From NCBI RefSeq assembly GCF_002374835.1, contig NZ_NWVD01000005.1, forward strand, positions 62,001 through 126,000: a DNA stretch of 64,000 nucleotides, read 5' to 3'. A program made the translations under genes and the position numbers. This document shows positions 45,086 to 54,653 of this stretch, piece after piece. Every line of letters starts with the position of its first letter. Positions within the stretch are counted from its first letter, which is position 1. The notes beneath the pieces are model-generated. The model ran no database searches and was not told the DNA's origin. It saw nothing but the letters and a program-made list of their open reading frames with translations. The DNA is from Sphingomonas ginsenosidimutans. Lineage in GTDB: Bacteria > Pseudomonadota > Alphaproteobacteria > Sphingomonadales > Sphingomonadaceae.

Positions 45086-47434
45086 TTAGAAGCCGCGACG
45101 CAGCGTCACGAACCACTGGCGCGGCGCGCCGGTCAGCAGCGTCTGGTTGTCGCCGCTGGCGGTGTAGCCGTTGGTGCCGATGGTCGAGATATACTGTTCG
45201 TCGGTCAGGTTGGTCACGCTGCCCTCGATCGCGAAGCCGCGGAAGAAGCCGAAGCCGTCGCCGAAGCGGAAACCGATGCTGGCGTCGACCAGCACGCGCC
45301 CGTCGACCGACTGGTCGTTGAGGTAGGTGAAGTACCGCTTCGACATATAGTCCGCGCCGACGCGGCCGAAGACGCGGCTGTCGTCATAGACGATCTCGCC
45401 CTTGGCCATATGCTCCGGCGTGTCGACCACGGTCTTGCCCTTGGTCGCGGTCAGGATCGTGCCCGCAGCGTCGACGACGTTGTCCTGGTACGTCGCCTTG
45501 TTGTACGAATAGCTGGCGAACAGCGTCAGCGGACGCATGACGCGGTAGAAGGCCGACACTTCCGCGCCATAGCTTTCGACGTCGCCGGCATTGTTGAGCG
45601 TCGGCGGATTGCCCTGGATGCCCGATCCGTTGGAGAAGGTCAGCAGGCGATCGGCGAAGTGGATGTAATAGCCTGCCGCCGACAGCTGCAGCCCGCCGCT
45701 GCGCAGGCGAACGCCGCCTTCGCCGGTCTTCGACGTTTCCGGCTTCAGCGTGTTGCGGATGCCGTCGAACCCGGCCTGGGTCGTCGCGAACGGCCCGGTC
45801 GTGGCCGAGGAGACGAAGGCGCGCATGTTCTCGGTATAGCTGGCGAACACTTCGGCGCCGCCGCCCAGGTGGAACACCGCGCCCACCTGCGGCAGGAACC
45901 AGTCGCGCGACTGGATGCGGCCCGACACCAGCGATCCGGTGCGCAGCGTCGCCTGGTTGCGGACCTGCATCCCCTTCCACCCGCCGCTCAGCGTCAGCCG
46001 ATCGAGCGTCAGCGTGTCGGCGACATGGTACTGGATCGTCTCGGTATCGTACTTCCCGTTCCACTGGGTGAAGAACGGATTGTTCTGGAAATCGCGCACG
46101 TTGCGGTTGGGCGTCGCGGCGCTGGTCATGCCGTAGAAGCGGCGCGCCTGGTCGAAGGTGTTGGTTTCGTACCAGCCGCCCACTTCCAGCCGGTTCGCCC
46201 CCGTGTCGAGCGCCACGCTGGTCAGGTTACCGGCACGGCGGATGGCGTATTCGGTGGTACGGAACGACAGCGGCGAGGCGGCCGACAGCGTACCGCCGTT
46301 CCCGTCCGCTACACCCGCCGGCGAACCGACATAGGGTGTGATCCACGAACCCTGGCCCTTGTTCTTGTGCCCGTAGCTGGTCGACACGATCGACAGCATG
46401 TCGGTCAACTTCGCATCGAAGGTGATCCCGCCCAGCCAGTCGCGGCGCACGCCGGCCGCATCGTAATATGCGTCGTCGACCGTGCCGATACCCGCCGGGA
46501 AGGTAAGGCCGGCGGACGGATAGGGCAGCACGGCATTGGCATTGCCCGCGCGCGCGGCCTGGTTCTGATAGACCTGCCCGATCTGCAGCGCGAGCGGGTA
46601 GTCGTTCGAGATATTGTCGGCATAATAGCCGCGGCGACGCAGGATGTCGTAGCTGAGATCCTGATAGTCGTTCTCACGCCGGTCGGAGAAGTTCAGGAAC
46701 GCGGTGATCGCGCCGCGGTCGCCGAAGTCCTTCACCAGCTTGGCATTGGCCTGATGCTGGCGCTGCACGCCATAGCCCTTCCACTTGTCGGTGGTGAGGA
46801 AGCCGTAGCTGAGATAGCCCTTCAGCCCGTCGGCGATATCGCCGGTGTCGGCGCGGACGAACGCGCGCCACGTGTCGTTGCTGCCATAGGTGCCCGACGC
46901 GACGATATCGGCATCGTTCGACGGCGCACGGCTGACGAACTGCAGCGTGCCGCCCAGGTTGCTGGTCGATGCGGTGCCCAGCGCGCCGGCGCCCTGCGCG
47001 ACCGTGGTGCTGGCGAGGTTCTCCGAAATCGCCGCGCGGCTGATGTGCAGGCCGTTGACGTTGCCGTAGCTCATGTCGCCCAGCGGCACACCGTCCAGCG
47101 TGAAGCCCAGCTGGTTCTGGTTGAACCCGCGCAGCGAGATGCGCGTCGACCATTCATAGGCGCCGAAGGCGTCCGCCGACTGGAAATTGACGCCCGGCAG
47201 CTTCGACACCGCCTTCAGCGGGGACGTGCCCGGGGTCAGTCGCTCCAGGTCGGCGGCGGTCACCGTCTGCACCTGCCGCGCCTGGCCGAAGCCGAGGACG
47301 ACGATGTCGCCGTTCTCCTCGGCGGCCGGCTGATCGGCGGGGGCGGTCGGTGCGGGGGCTTCCTGCGCGGCGACGGCGGGCGCGGCGAACATCAGCGCGG
47401 TGGCGCCGGCGAGCAGCATGGACTTGGTGTTCAT
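45086..47434 (-). CDS. TonB-dependent outer membrane receptor
   Basis: 782 residues. Signal peptide (MNTKSMLLAGATALMFAAPAVA), a Pro/Ala linker, TonB box (GDIVVLGFG), a plug with VSKLPGVNFQSADAFGAYEWSTRISLRGFNQNQLGFTLDGVPLGDMSYGN, and a barrel ending in WFVTLRRGF. This branch is often seen in sphingomonads with unknown ligands. It faces the PQQ dehydrogenase gene across a hairpin, and ctrA lies upstream on the same strand with its own terminator. Import of PQQ or of the dehydrogenase substrate is possible but only a guess from position. Confidence 0.9.
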   Translation of the reverse strand: MNTKSMLLAGATALMFAAPAVAAQEAPAPTAPADQPAAEENGDIVVLGFGQARQVQTVTAADLERLTPGTSPLKAVSKLPGVNFQSADAFGAYEWSTRISLRGFNQNQLGFTLDGVPLGDMSYGNVNGLHISRAAISENLASTTVAQGAGALGTASTSNLGGTLQFVSRAPSNDADIVASGTYGSNDTWRAFVRADTGDIADGLKGYLSYGFLTTDKWKGYGVQRQHQANAKLVKDFGDRGAITAFLNFSDRRENDYQDLSYDILRRRGYYADNISNDYPLALQIGQVYQNQAARAGNANAVLPYPSAGLTFPAGIGTVDDAYYDAAGVRRDWLGGITFDAKLTDMLSIVSTSYGHKNKGQGSWITPYVGSPAGVADGNGGTLSAASPLSFRTTEYAIRRAGNLTSVALDTGANRLEVGGWYETNTFDQARRFYGMTSAATPNRNVRDFQNNPFFTQWNGKYDTETIQYHVADTLTLDRLTLSGGWKGMQVRNQATLRTGSLVSGRIQSRDWFLPQVGAVFHLGGGAEVFASYTENMRAFVSSATTGPFATTQAGFDGIRNTLKPETSKTGEGGVRLRSGGLQLSAAGYYIHFADRLLTFSNGSGIQGNPPTLNNAGDVESYGAEVSAFYRVMRPLTLFASYSYNKATYQDNVVDAAGTILTATKGKTVVDTPEHMAKGEIVYDDSRVFGRVGADYMSKRYFTYLNDQSVDGRVLVDASIGFRFGDGFGFFRGFAIEGSVTNLTDEQYISTIGTNGYTASGDNQTLLTGAPRQWFVTLRRGF

Positions 47435-47603
47435 TATCTTTTGTTTCCCCCAACAGGTTCGGGGGGCCGGTGCCGATGTTTGGGGACACGGCGATGACGG
47501 TTCCATTGCGGTTTCGTAACGGGCCGTACCGCCGCCGCGCGCGCATCGCGTCGAAGCAGCGAATCGCGCCGCGGTGATGCGCGGCGGCCACAGCGATGCG
47601 CAC

Positions 47604-47640
47604 AAAAAAGGCCGCGGCGCCCCCCGGTGCCGCGGCCTTT
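47604..47640 (-). terminator. Rho-independent terminator of ctrA
   Basis: Read on the - strand, AAAGGCCGCGGC pairs with GCCGCGGCCTTT (47629-47640 and 47607-47618) around a 10-nt loop and runs into six T residues (47604-47609 on the + strand are A). It lies 38 nt after the ctrA stop. The remaining stretch from 47435 to 47603 would carry the promoter of the TonB receptor; no consensus stands out. Confidence 0.85.
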
Positions 47641-47677
47641 CTGTTCCCCGGACGGGCCGGGGGAAACGGTGATCGCG

Positions 47678-48373
47678 TCAGGCGACCGCGACGATCTCTT
47701 CCGGCTCGCGCAGCACATAGCCGCGGCCCCAGACCGTCTCGATATAATTGTCGCCCTCGCAAGCCGTGCTCAGCTTCTTGCGCAGCTTGCAGATGAAGAC
47801 GTCGATGATCTTCAGTTCGGGCTCGTCCATCCCGCCGTACAGGTGGTTGAGGAACATTTCCTTGGTCAGCGTGGTGCCCTTGCGCAGCGACAGCAGCTCC
47901 AGCATCGCATATTCCTTGCCGGTCAGGTGCACGCGCGCGCCGTCGACCTCGACCGTCTTGGCGTCCAGGTTGACCGACAGCTTGCCGGTCTTGATGACCG
48001 ATTGCGAATGGCCCTTCGAACGGCGGACGACGGCGTGGATGCGCGCGATCAGCTCTTCGCGGTGGAACGGCTTGGTCACGTAATCGTCGGCGCCGAAGCC
48101 GAAGCTGCGGACCTTCGAATCCATCTCGTTGATGCCCGACAGGATCAGTACCGGCGTCTGCACGCGCGCAACGCGCAGCTTCTTGAGCACGTCATAGCCG
48201 TGCATGTCCGGCAGGTTGAGATCGAGCAGGATGATGTCGTAATCGTACAGCTTGCCCAGATCGAGGCCTTCCTCACCCAGGTCCGTCGAATAGACGTTGA
48301 ACCCTTCGGTGGAGAGCATCAGCTCGATAGCCTTGGCGGTGGTCGGCTCGTCCTCGATCAGCAGAACGCGCAT
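47678..48373 (-). CDS. ctrA: Cell-cycle response regulator CtrA
   Basis: 231 residues. Receiver with EDE (7-9), D51 ([17 protein letters not shown]) and [28 protein letters not shown], which is diagnostic of CtrA, then the DNA-binding domain ([52 protein letters not shown]). CtrA is the master regulator of cell cycle, division and motility genes in alphaproteobacteria. A perfect TTAA-N7-TTAA box lies about 95 nt upstream, so it probably regulates itself. Ends with a strong terminator. Confidence 0.97.
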   Translation of the reverse strand: MRVLLIEDEPTTAKAIELMLSTEGFNVYSTDLGEEGLDLGKLYDYDIILLDLNLPDMHGYDVLKKLRVARVQTPVLILSGINEMDSKVRSFGFGADDYVTKPFHREELIARIHAVVRRSKGHSQSVIKTGKLSVNLDAKTVEVDGARVHLTGKEYAMLELLSLRKGTTLTKEMFLNHLYGGMDEPELKIIDVFICKLRKKLSTACEGDNYIETVWGRGYVLREPEEIVAVA

Positions 48374-48464
48374 ATTGCAGTCCCCCGGTTCGCAAGCGCG
48401 GCACCACCCTGTCGGCCCGCCTCACCAGATATCCATTTACCAAACCGCTTCTGAACGCAAAAGG

Positions 48465-48479
48465 TTAATTTCGACTTAA
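48465..48479 (-). promoter_or_regulatory. CtrA-binding box upstream of ctrA
   Basis: TTAA-TTTCGAC-TTAA (48465-48468, 48476-48479) is an exact match to the CtrA full-site consensus TTAA-N7-TTAA. It lies 92 nt before the ctrA start codon and its second half overlaps the stop codon of the AI-2E-family gene. TTAA is rare in DNA this rich in GC, which adds weight. Confidence 0.82.
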
Positions 48480-49609
48480 GCCAATGATTCCGGCGAGTCG
48501 TCTGCCGAATCTGATTTGGGGTCTGTGGCTGGCGGTTCACGCGGGGTGCCCTTGGCGGTAAACAGGCGGCGTTCGCGGCTCGGCGGAATGTCCTCGCCCA
48601 GCACCTCGCGCAGGTACAGGCTGCGCATCAGCGTGTAGGTGACGACCAGGATTCCGCCGGAAAAGAACAAGCCGAACACGCCGAAGACCGCCCCGGTGCC
48701 GATGATCGCGAACAGGCTGAGCGCCGGCGGGATCGCGATGACGCGCCCGGTGACATAGGGGGTGACGAGGTTCGTCTGCACGATTCGCACCAGCGCGAAC
48801 GTCGCCAGCGCGCCCAGCAGCGGCTCGGTCCCCGCCGTCGCGGCGAGCCCGAGCGCCGGCAGCATCGCGGCGAGCGGACCGACATAGGGGATGAACTCCG
48901 ATATGCCCGTCAGCAGCCCCAGCAGCGCGGCGGACGGCACGCCCGCGATCCACAGGCCGATGCCCACCATCGTGCCCATCGCAGTCATCTGGATCAGCTG
49001 CGCGCGCAGCCACAGCAGCAGCGTCGATCCGACGTCGCCTAGCGCATCTTCGACCGCCGCGCGCTTGGCCGGCGGGATCAGCAGCAGGAGGCCGCGTTCG
49101 TACACCTTGGGATCGACCGCGAAGAAGATCGCGCCGAACAACACGATGAACGTATTGAGCAGCAACTGTCCCGCACCGCGCACGATCTGGCCGATGTCCT
49201 GCGCCACGCGGCTGCCGGCGAAGGCGGCGCGGACCGCATCGACCACCTTCGCGCCCACCGGGCTTTGCGACATGTAATCGTCCAGCTGGTCGATCAGGCC
49301 CGGCAGGGCGACGACCAGCGTGTTCACCTGCGCGCGGAATTCCACCCCGAACAGCCACACCATCAGCGCGATAAACCCCAGCACCGACAGGATTGCCGCG
49401 ATCAGCGCCGGGCGCTTGGGAAAACGCGCATGGGTTTCGTACAGGTCCGCCAACGCGTGGATGACGATCGCGATCAGCACCGATCCGAACGCCAGGATCA
49501 GCAGGTCCTGCGCCAGATACAGCGCCGTGGCGACGGCGGCGATGACGATCAGCCACAGGACGCGGCGCAGGAAGCGCGCATCCGAATCGTCGGGGGCCAG
49601 GCGGTTCAT
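48476..49609 (-). CDS. AI-2E family transporter (polytopic membrane protein)
   Basis: 377 residues from ATG 49609, with about eight hydrophobic spans. Family markers are the early LYLAQDLLILAFGSVLIAIVIHAL, the long middle loop with DQLDDYMSQ, and the segment LLTGISEFIPYVGPLAAMLPAL typical of the PerM/TqsA/YdiK family. Members have been linked to AI-2 export and to sodium/proton exchange; the real substrate is not predictable. A soluble acidic tail with Asp-Ser pairs ends the protein. Its stop codon overlaps the CtrA box in front of ctrA. Confidence 0.9.
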   Translation of the reverse strand: MNRLAPDDSDARFLRRVLWLIVIAAVATALYLAQDLLILAFGSVLIAIVIHALADLYETHARFPKRPALIAAILSVLGFIALMVWLFGVEFRAQVNTLVVALPGLIDQLDDYMSQSPVGAKVVDAVRAAFAGSRVAQDIGQIVRGAGQLLLNTFIVLFGAIFFAVDPKVYERGLLLLIPPAKRAAVEDALGDVGSTLLLWLRAQLIQMTAMGTMVGIGLWIAGVPSAALLGLLTGISEFIPYVGPLAAMLPALGLAATAGTEPLLGALATFALVRIVQTNLVTPYVTGRVIAIPPALSLFAIIGTGAVFGVFGLFFSGGILVVTYTLMRSLYLREVLGEDIPPSRERRLFTAKGTPREPPATDPKSDSADDSPESLA

Positions 49610-49658
49610 GCCGCGGGGCGGGCGGATCGTTTCATGCGCGGCACAACGCATGTGGTGG

Positions 49659-49685
49659 AAAAAAGGACGCGCGACCGCGTCGCGT
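49659..49685 (-). terminator. Probable rho-independent terminator after the polytopic membrane protein gene
   Basis: On the - strand, CGCGAC-gcg-GTCGCG (49670-49684) is followed five bases on by six T residues (49659-49664 are A on the + strand). It begins 3 nt after the stop of the gene at 49688. The stem is short but very GC-rich. Confidence 0.6.
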
Positions 49686-49687
49686 TA

Positions 49688-51121
49688 TTACAGCGCGATC
49701 GTCCCCGGCCACCAGCCGATCAGCGCGGCATAATCCTGCGGCGGGGCGGGCAGCGCGAACCGTGCCAGCGTGGCGGTGACGACGACCACCGCCAGCGGCA
49801 CGAACGCGCGCCGCGGCACCGGCCGGTCCCCCAGCAACACCGCCGCCAGCGCGGTCGCGATCATCGGCCACAGGTGATAGCGCAGGTCCGACGCGATCGA
49901 CACCGCGACGAAGCTTGCCTCCAGCGCGATCGCCGACGCCAGCAGCGCCGCCGCCAGGTCGCGCGCCGGGGCAGGGGGGCGCCGCCACGCCGCCCACGCC
50001 AGCCCGGCCGCCAGCGCCAGCCATGCGATCGGCCAGCCGAGCGGGGTTTCGACCAGCCACGCCGCAATCCCCTGCCAGCGGTGCATCGCCGCGCCCCCAA
50101 CGGTGGGCAGGCCGACGTCGTTCGGCTCGCCCCAGGCGGGCGGATCGGCGAAGGGCAGGTGCGCGGGGACGATCCACCGCTCGGTCATGTTCCAGTGCGC
50201 GGCGCGGTGCGAAAGATAGGCCAGCGGATGGCGCACCACGCTCATCGCCAGCCGCGGGTAGAGCGTCGCGGGCGGCTGCGCCCACAGCCGCCGGGTCACC
50301 GGCCCGCACTGCGCATCGTCGCCGATCGAGTCCCAGAACAGCGGCGACACGCAATGCCGCGCCGCCATCACGCGCGCGGCCGCGGCCGGCAGCCCGGTGC
50401 CGTCGTCTCCGCCGGTACGCACCGCGATGCCGGCCAGATCGTAGAAGGGCTGCGTCTTCTGCACCCCGCTGGGCCGCGTCGCGCCCAGCAGGTGGCGGTT
50501 GACCGGTCCCGACAGCGCCAGCCCCGCCGCAAGGATCAGCACCCCGGCGATCACGCGATGGCGTGTCCGCCGCAGCGGCAGCAGCATGGCGATCAGCGGC
50601 GCCAGTGCGAACACCGCATTGGCGCGCAGCAGCATGGCATAGCTCAGCAGCACCGCCGCGGCGATGCCCGCCGCCCATGGCACGGCGCGTCCGCGCAGCC
50701 GCCAGAACGCGACCAGCCCGACCGCCGCCAGCGTCGCGCCGACGAATTGCGTGTCCTTCACGACGACGCCCTGCCAGCCCAGGAACGGCGGCAGCGCAGC
50801 CACCGCCACCGTCGCCCAGCCGGCCCGCGCCCGTCCGCTGCGCGAGAGGGCGGCGGCGATCAGCCCGATCGCCAGCCAGTAGAGCGCGAGTTGCGCGGCC
50901 AGCAGCGGCGCCAGATCGCGGCGCCATGACAGCGTCCATTCCCACAAACGCGCCAGCGCCGGGGGATGCCAGTCGTCTAGCCGCCCCGCGACGATCTGTT
51001 CGTACTGGCGCAGGACGTCATATTCGACGATTCCCGGCCAGAATATCGCCAGCGATGCCGCGAACAGTGCGGCGGCGGCGATCGCCGCACCGTCGCCGGT
51101 CGCCCGAAACAGGCGCGTCAT
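49688..51121 (-). CDS. Polytopic membrane protein, possible glycosyltransferase-C-type
   Basis: 477 residues with about eleven hydrophobic spans. An early luminal-type loop (GIVEYDVLRQYEQIVAGRLDDWHPPALARLWEW) follows span 1, with acidic and His residues in the place where GT-C family enzymes carry their catalytic Asp. Another loop holds VVVKDTQFVGA. This resembles the large family of lipid-linked sugar transferases and DUF6020-like proteins, but I cannot name it. It stands alone between lpdA and the AI-2E-family gene. Confidence 0.7.
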   Translation of the reverse strand: MTRLFRATGDGAAIAAAALFAASLAIFWPGIVEYDVLRQYEQIVAGRLDDWHPPALARLWEWTLSWRRDLAPLLAAQLALYWLAIGLIAAALSRSGRARAGWATVAVAALPPFLGWQGVVVKDTQFVGATLAAVGLVAFWRLRGRAVPWAAGIAAAVLLSYAMLLRANAVFALAPLIAMLLPLRRTRHRVIAGVLILAAGLALSGPVNRHLLGATRPSGVQKTQPFYDLAGIAVRTGGDDGTGLPAAAARVMAARHCVSPLFWDSIGDDAQCGPVTRRLWAQPPATLYPRLAMSVVRHPLAYLSHRAAHWNMTERWIVPAHLPFADPPAWGEPNDVGLPTVGGAAMHRWQGIAAWLVETPLGWPIAWLALAAGLAWAAWRRPPAPARDLAAALLASAIALEASFVAVSIASDLRYHLWPMIATALAAVLLGDRPVPRRAFVPLAVVVVTATLARFALPAPPQDYAALIGWWPGTIAL

Positions 51122-51162
51122 CGCTCGCTAACCCTCCGATGCGGCACGGTGCCGCCGCCGCG

Positions 51163-52557
51163 TCAGATGTGCAGCGCGCGGCCGTAGGCGCCCAGCACGC
51201 TTTCGTGCATCATCTCGCTCAGCGTCGGGTGCGCGAACACCGTCTCCGTCAGCTCATGCTCGGTCGTTTCCAGCTGGCGCGCGACGACATAGCCCTGGAT
51301 CAGCTCGGTCACTTCCGCGCCGACCATGTGCGCGCCCAGCAGTTCTCCGGTCTTCGCGTCGAACACCGTCTTCACGAAGCCGTCCGCCTCGCCCAGCGCG
51401 ATGGCCTTGCCGTTGCCGATGAACGGGAATTTCCCGACCTTCACCTCGCGGCCCTGTTCCTTCGCCTTCGCCTCGGTCAGGCCGACGCTGGCGACCTGCG
51501 GGCGCGAATAGGTGCAGCCGGGGATGTTCCACGTCTCGAACGGATGCGGGTTCTGCCCGGCGATCTTCTCGATGCACACGATGCCCTCATGGCTCGCCTT
51601 GTGCGCCAGCCACGGCGCGCCGGTGACGTCGCCGATCGCGTAGATGCCCTCCACGTTGGTGCGTCCGAAGCCGTCGACCTTGATATGGCCGCGGTCGGTG
51701 GCGATGCCCAGCTTCTCCAGCCCGATCTCCTCGGTGTTCGGCACGATGCCGATCGCGACGATGACGTGGCTGTACTCCTGCGTCGCGGACGTGCCGTCCT
51801 TGCCCTTGATCGTCGCCTTCACCGCATCGGCGCCGGTCTCGATCTTCTCGACACCCGCGCCGGTGACGATCTTGATGCCGTCCTTGGTCAGGCGCTTTTC
51901 CATGAAGGCGCTGACCTCCTCATCCTCCACCGGCAGGATCCGCGGCAGCATCTCGACGATCGTAACATCGGCGCCCATGTCGTTGTAGAAGCTGGCGAAC
52001 TCCACGCCGATCGCGCCCGATCCGATGACCAGCAGCTTGGTCGGCATCACTTCGGGCACCATTGCGTGGCGGTACGTCCAGATGCGCTTGCCGTCGGCCT
52101 TGGCGAACGGCAGGTCGCGCGCGCGCGCGCCGGTGGCGAGCAGGATATGCTTGGCGGAAAGCTCGACGGTTTTGTCGCCCTGCTTCACGGACAGCTTGCC
52201 CTTGCCCGCCAGGCTGCCGAACCCTTCGACCACCGTCACCTTGTTCTTCTTCATCAGCCCCTTGACGCCGGCGTTCAGCGTCCCGGCGACCTTGCGGCTG
52301 CGCTCGACGATCTTGCCCAGGTCGAAACCGACATTGTCCGCCTTCAGCCCGTAATCGGCGGCATGGGTCATGTAGTGATAGACTTCCGACGTGCGCAGCA
52401 GCGCCTTGGTCGGGATGCAGCCCCAGTTGAGGCAGATGCCGCCCAGCCGCTCGCGCTCGACGATCGCGGTCTTGAGGCCCAGCTGGCTCGCGCGGATCGC
52501 GGCGACATAGCCGCCGGGGCCGGAGCCCAGAACGATCAGGTCGTAGGTGTCAGCCAT
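51163..52557 (-). CDS. lpdA: Dihydrolipoyl dehydrogenase (E3)
   Basis: 464 residues. FAD motif GSGPGGYVAA, redox cysteines C42 and C47 (GGICLNWGCIPTK), second dinucleotide site VIGSGAIGVEF and the C-terminal FAHPTLSEMMHE with the catalytic His-Glu pair. It reoxidises the lipoyl groups of 2-oxo acid dehydrogenase complexes. Position after pdhC on the same strand indicates it serves pyruvate dehydrogenase; the E1 genes are not in the window. Confidence 0.97.
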   Translation of the reverse strand: MADTYDLIVLGSGPGGYVAAIRASQLGLKTAIVERERLGGICLNWGCIPTKALLRTSEVYHYMTHAADYGLKADNVGFDLGKIVERSRKVAGTLNAGVKGLMKKNKVTVVEGFGSLAGKGKLSVKQGDKTVELSAKHILLATGARARDLPFAKADGKRIWTYRHAMVPEVMPTKLLVIGSGAIGVEFASFYNDMGADVTIVEMLPRILPVEDEEVSAFMEKRLTKDGIKIVTGAGVEKIETGADAVKATIKGKDGTSATQEYSHVIVAIGIVPNTEEIGLEKLGIATDRGHIKVDGFGRTNVEGIYAIGDVTGAPWLAHKASHEGIVCIEKIAGQNPHPFETWNIPGCTYSRPQVASVGLTEAKAKEQGREVKVGKFPFIGNGKAIALGEADGFVKTVFDAKTGELLGAHMVGAEVTELIQGYVVARQLETTEHELTETVFAHPTLSEMMHESVLGAYGRALHI

Positions 52558-52631
52558 TTCAACACTCCCGGGCCGCAGCCCTCTTTGTCATCGCATAGGC
52601 GGCGCGCAGCGTCGCGACCGCCGGGGAAAGC

Positions 52632-53021
52632 TCACGCCGCCGGCGGCACGTCGCGGGGGCGGCGGTTCTCGTCGATCGCGACGAAGGTGAAGCGCGCCTC
52701 GGTCACCTTGCGGGTTTCCTCGCCATGGCGGTCGCGCGCCCAGCTTTCGACCTGGATCGTCATCGACGTGCGCCCAATCTTTTCGAGCTGTGCATAGACC
52801 GACACTTCGTCGCCGACATGGACGGGCGCGTGGAAATGCATCCCGTCGGTCGCGATCGTCACCGCGCGCCCCTTGGCACGGCGCGCGGCGGTCAGGCCGG
52901 CGGCCGAATCCATCAGGCTCATCAGCCACCCGCCGAAGATGTCGCCATAGGCATTGGCGTCGGCGGGCATCGCGGTGACGCGAATCGTCGGCGCGCGATC
53001 CGGCGGGGGGAGCGTGGTCAT
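52632..53021 (-). CDS. Acyl-CoA thioesterase (hotdog fold, YciA type)
   Basis: 129 residues from ATG 53021. The hotdog pattern is TAMPADANAYGDIFGGWLMSLMDSAAGLTAARRAKGRAVTIATDGMHF, with the catalytic-region Asn-xx-Gly-xx-FGGW of the cytosolic acyl-CoA thioester hydrolases, then VHVGDEVSVYAQLEKIGRTSMTIQVE. It overlaps the small membrane protein gene by 4 nt. Between two pyruvate dehydrogenase subunit genes, it may balance acyl-CoA pools. Confidence 0.9.
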   Translation of the reverse strand: MTTLPPPDRAPTIRVTAMPADANAYGDIFGGWLMSLMDSAAGLTAARRAKGRAVTIATDGMHFHAPVHVGDEVSVYAQLEKIGRTSMTIQVESWARDRHGEETRKVTEARFTFVAIDENRRPRDVPPAA

Positions 53022-53230
53022 GCCGCGGCCCCTTCGCGCTGCATCCGCCCGACGTCGCGTGCGCCCAGCACGCCGACCGCCACCAGCGTGGCCGCGCCGA
53101 CCAGCCAGATCGTGTCGGCGCCCTGCGGATAGCTCCACGCCGCGCCCTGGAAGACCAGCGCGGTGATCCCGAAGCCCAGCACGGTCCAGGCGATCTCGCG
53201 CTTTTCGGCGGACAGCTGCATCTGCGCCAT
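53018..53230 (-). CDS. Small two-span membrane protein
   Basis: 70 residues: MAQMQLSAEKREIAW, a first span (TVLGFGITALVFQGAAW), a short loop (SYPQGAD), a second span (TIWLVGAATLVAVGVLGA) and a basic end. No known domain. It sits 11 nt after pdhC and overlaps the thioesterase start by 4 nt, so it appears to be truly translated as part of this operon. Function unknown. Confidence 0.72.
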   Translation of the reverse strand: MAQMQLSAEKREIAWTVLGFGITALVFQGAAWSYPQGADTIWLVGAATLVAVGVLGARDVGRMQREGAAA

Positions 53231-53241
53231 CGCGGCCGGCC

Positions 53242-54543
53242 TCAGGCGAGCATCGACAGCGGGCTTTCGACCAGCGTCTTGAACGCCTGCATCAGCTGCG
53301 CGCCGTCCGCGCCGTCGATCGCGCGGTGATCGAAGCTGCCGGTCGCGCTCATGATGCTGGCGACGCCCAGCGTGCCGTCGGGCATCACCCACGGGCGTTT
53401 ATCGCCCGCGCCGATCGCCAGGATCATGCCCTGCGGCGGGTTGATGACCGCCTCGAACTGCTTGATCCCGAACATGCCCATGTTGCTGAGCGAGGCGGTG
53501 CCGCCGGTGAATTCCTCCGGCTTCAGCTTCTTGTCGCGCGCGCGGGCGGCCAGATCCTTCATCCGCGTCGAGATGCTGGACAGCGACGCGCTGTCCGCCT
53601 CGGTGATGACGGGGGTGATCAGGCCTTCGGGCGTCGACACCGCGACCGAGATGTCGGCGCGGTGGAAGCTGACCAGCTGATCGGGCGTGAACATCACGTT
53701 GCACTTGGGCACCTGGACCAGCGACACCGCCAGCGCCTTGATGAGCAGATCGTTGACCGACAGCTTGACCCCGCGCGCCTCCAGCCCGGCGTTCAGCTCG
53801 GCGCGCAGCTTCAGCAGCTTGTCGAGCTGCACGTCCACGGTGAGGTAGATGTGCGGCACCTGCTGCTTCGATTCGGTCAGGCGGCGCGCGATCGTCTTGC
53901 GCATGTTGCTGAGCTTGGTCGTCTCATGCGGGATGTCCGGCACCTGCGCGGGCTTCGGCGCGGCGGCGGGCGCCTCGGCCGGTGCGGCGGCGCTCGCGGC
54001 CGGCGCGGCGGCGCCCGGCCGGGCCTTCTCCACGTCCGCCTTGACGATGCGGCCGTTCGGGCCGGAGCCGGAGACGCCCGACAGGTCGACTCCCTTGTCC
54101 GCGGCGATGCGGCGCGCCAGCGGGCTGGCCTTCACGCGGTCGCCGTCATGACGTGCGGCGGCCGGCGCCGGCGTGGCGGCGGGTGCAGAGGCAGGGGCAG
54201 CGGGCTTCTCTTCCCGGGCGACCGCGGCATCGGCGGGCTTGCCGTGGTCGGCGGGAGCGGGCGCCTCCTCCTTCTTCGCGGCGGGCGGCGCCGCTTCCTC
54301 GCCTTCGCCTTCCAGCAGCGCGATCACCGCGCCGACCTTCACGCCATCGGTGCCCTCGGCCACCATGATCTTCGCGATGCGGCCTTCGTCGACCGCCTCG
54401 AACTCCATCGTCGCCTTGTCGGTCTCGATCTCGGCCATGATGTCGCCGGACTTCACCTCGTCGCCTTCCTTGACGAGCCATTTGGCCAGCGTGCCCTCCT
54501 CCATCGTGGGCGACAGGGCAGGCATCTTGATTTCGATGGGCAT
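53242..54543 (-). CDS. pdhC: Pyruvate dehydrogenase complex E2 (dihydrolipoyl acetyltransferase)
   Basis: 433 residues. One lipoyl domain at 1-80 with K43 in [10 protein letters not shown], an Ala/Pro/Glu-rich linker, the peripheral subunit-binding domain at about 138-172 ([36 protein letters not shown]), and the catalytic domain ending with the active-site [12 protein letters not shown]. The [22 protein letters not shown] start is that of alphaproteobacterial PdhC. Followed in the same direction by the small membrane protein, the thioesterase and lpdA. Confidence 0.97.
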   Translation of the reverse strand: MPIEIKMPALSPTMEEGTLAKWLVKEGDEVKSGDIMAEIETDKATMEFEAVDEGRIAKIMVAEGTDGVKVGAVIALLEGEGEEAAPPAAKKEEAPAPADHGKPADAAVAREEKPAAPASAPAATPAPAAARHDGDRVKASPLARRIAADKGVDLSGVSGSGPNGRIVKADVEKARPGAAAPAASAAAPAEAPAAAPKPAQVPDIPHETTKLSNMRKTIARRLTESKQQVPHIYLTVDVQLDKLLKLRAELNAGLEARGVKLSVNDLLIKALAVSLVQVPKCNVMFTPDQLVSFHRADISVAVSTPEGLITPVITEADSASLSSISTRMKDLAARARDKKLKPEEFTGGTASLSNMGMFGIKQFEAVINPPQGMILAIGAGDKRPWVMPDGTLGVASIMSATGSFDHRAIDGADGAQLMQAFKTLVESPLSMLA

Positions 54544-54653
54544 CGTGATCCTCGAAAGGCTCCTGGGAATGGCCCGTCTCTCGCGGACACGCGCTATGCG
54601 GTCAAGCCCGTCTGCCCCTTGGCGCGCGCGGCGGCGGGGCGTAGGCTGGCGGG

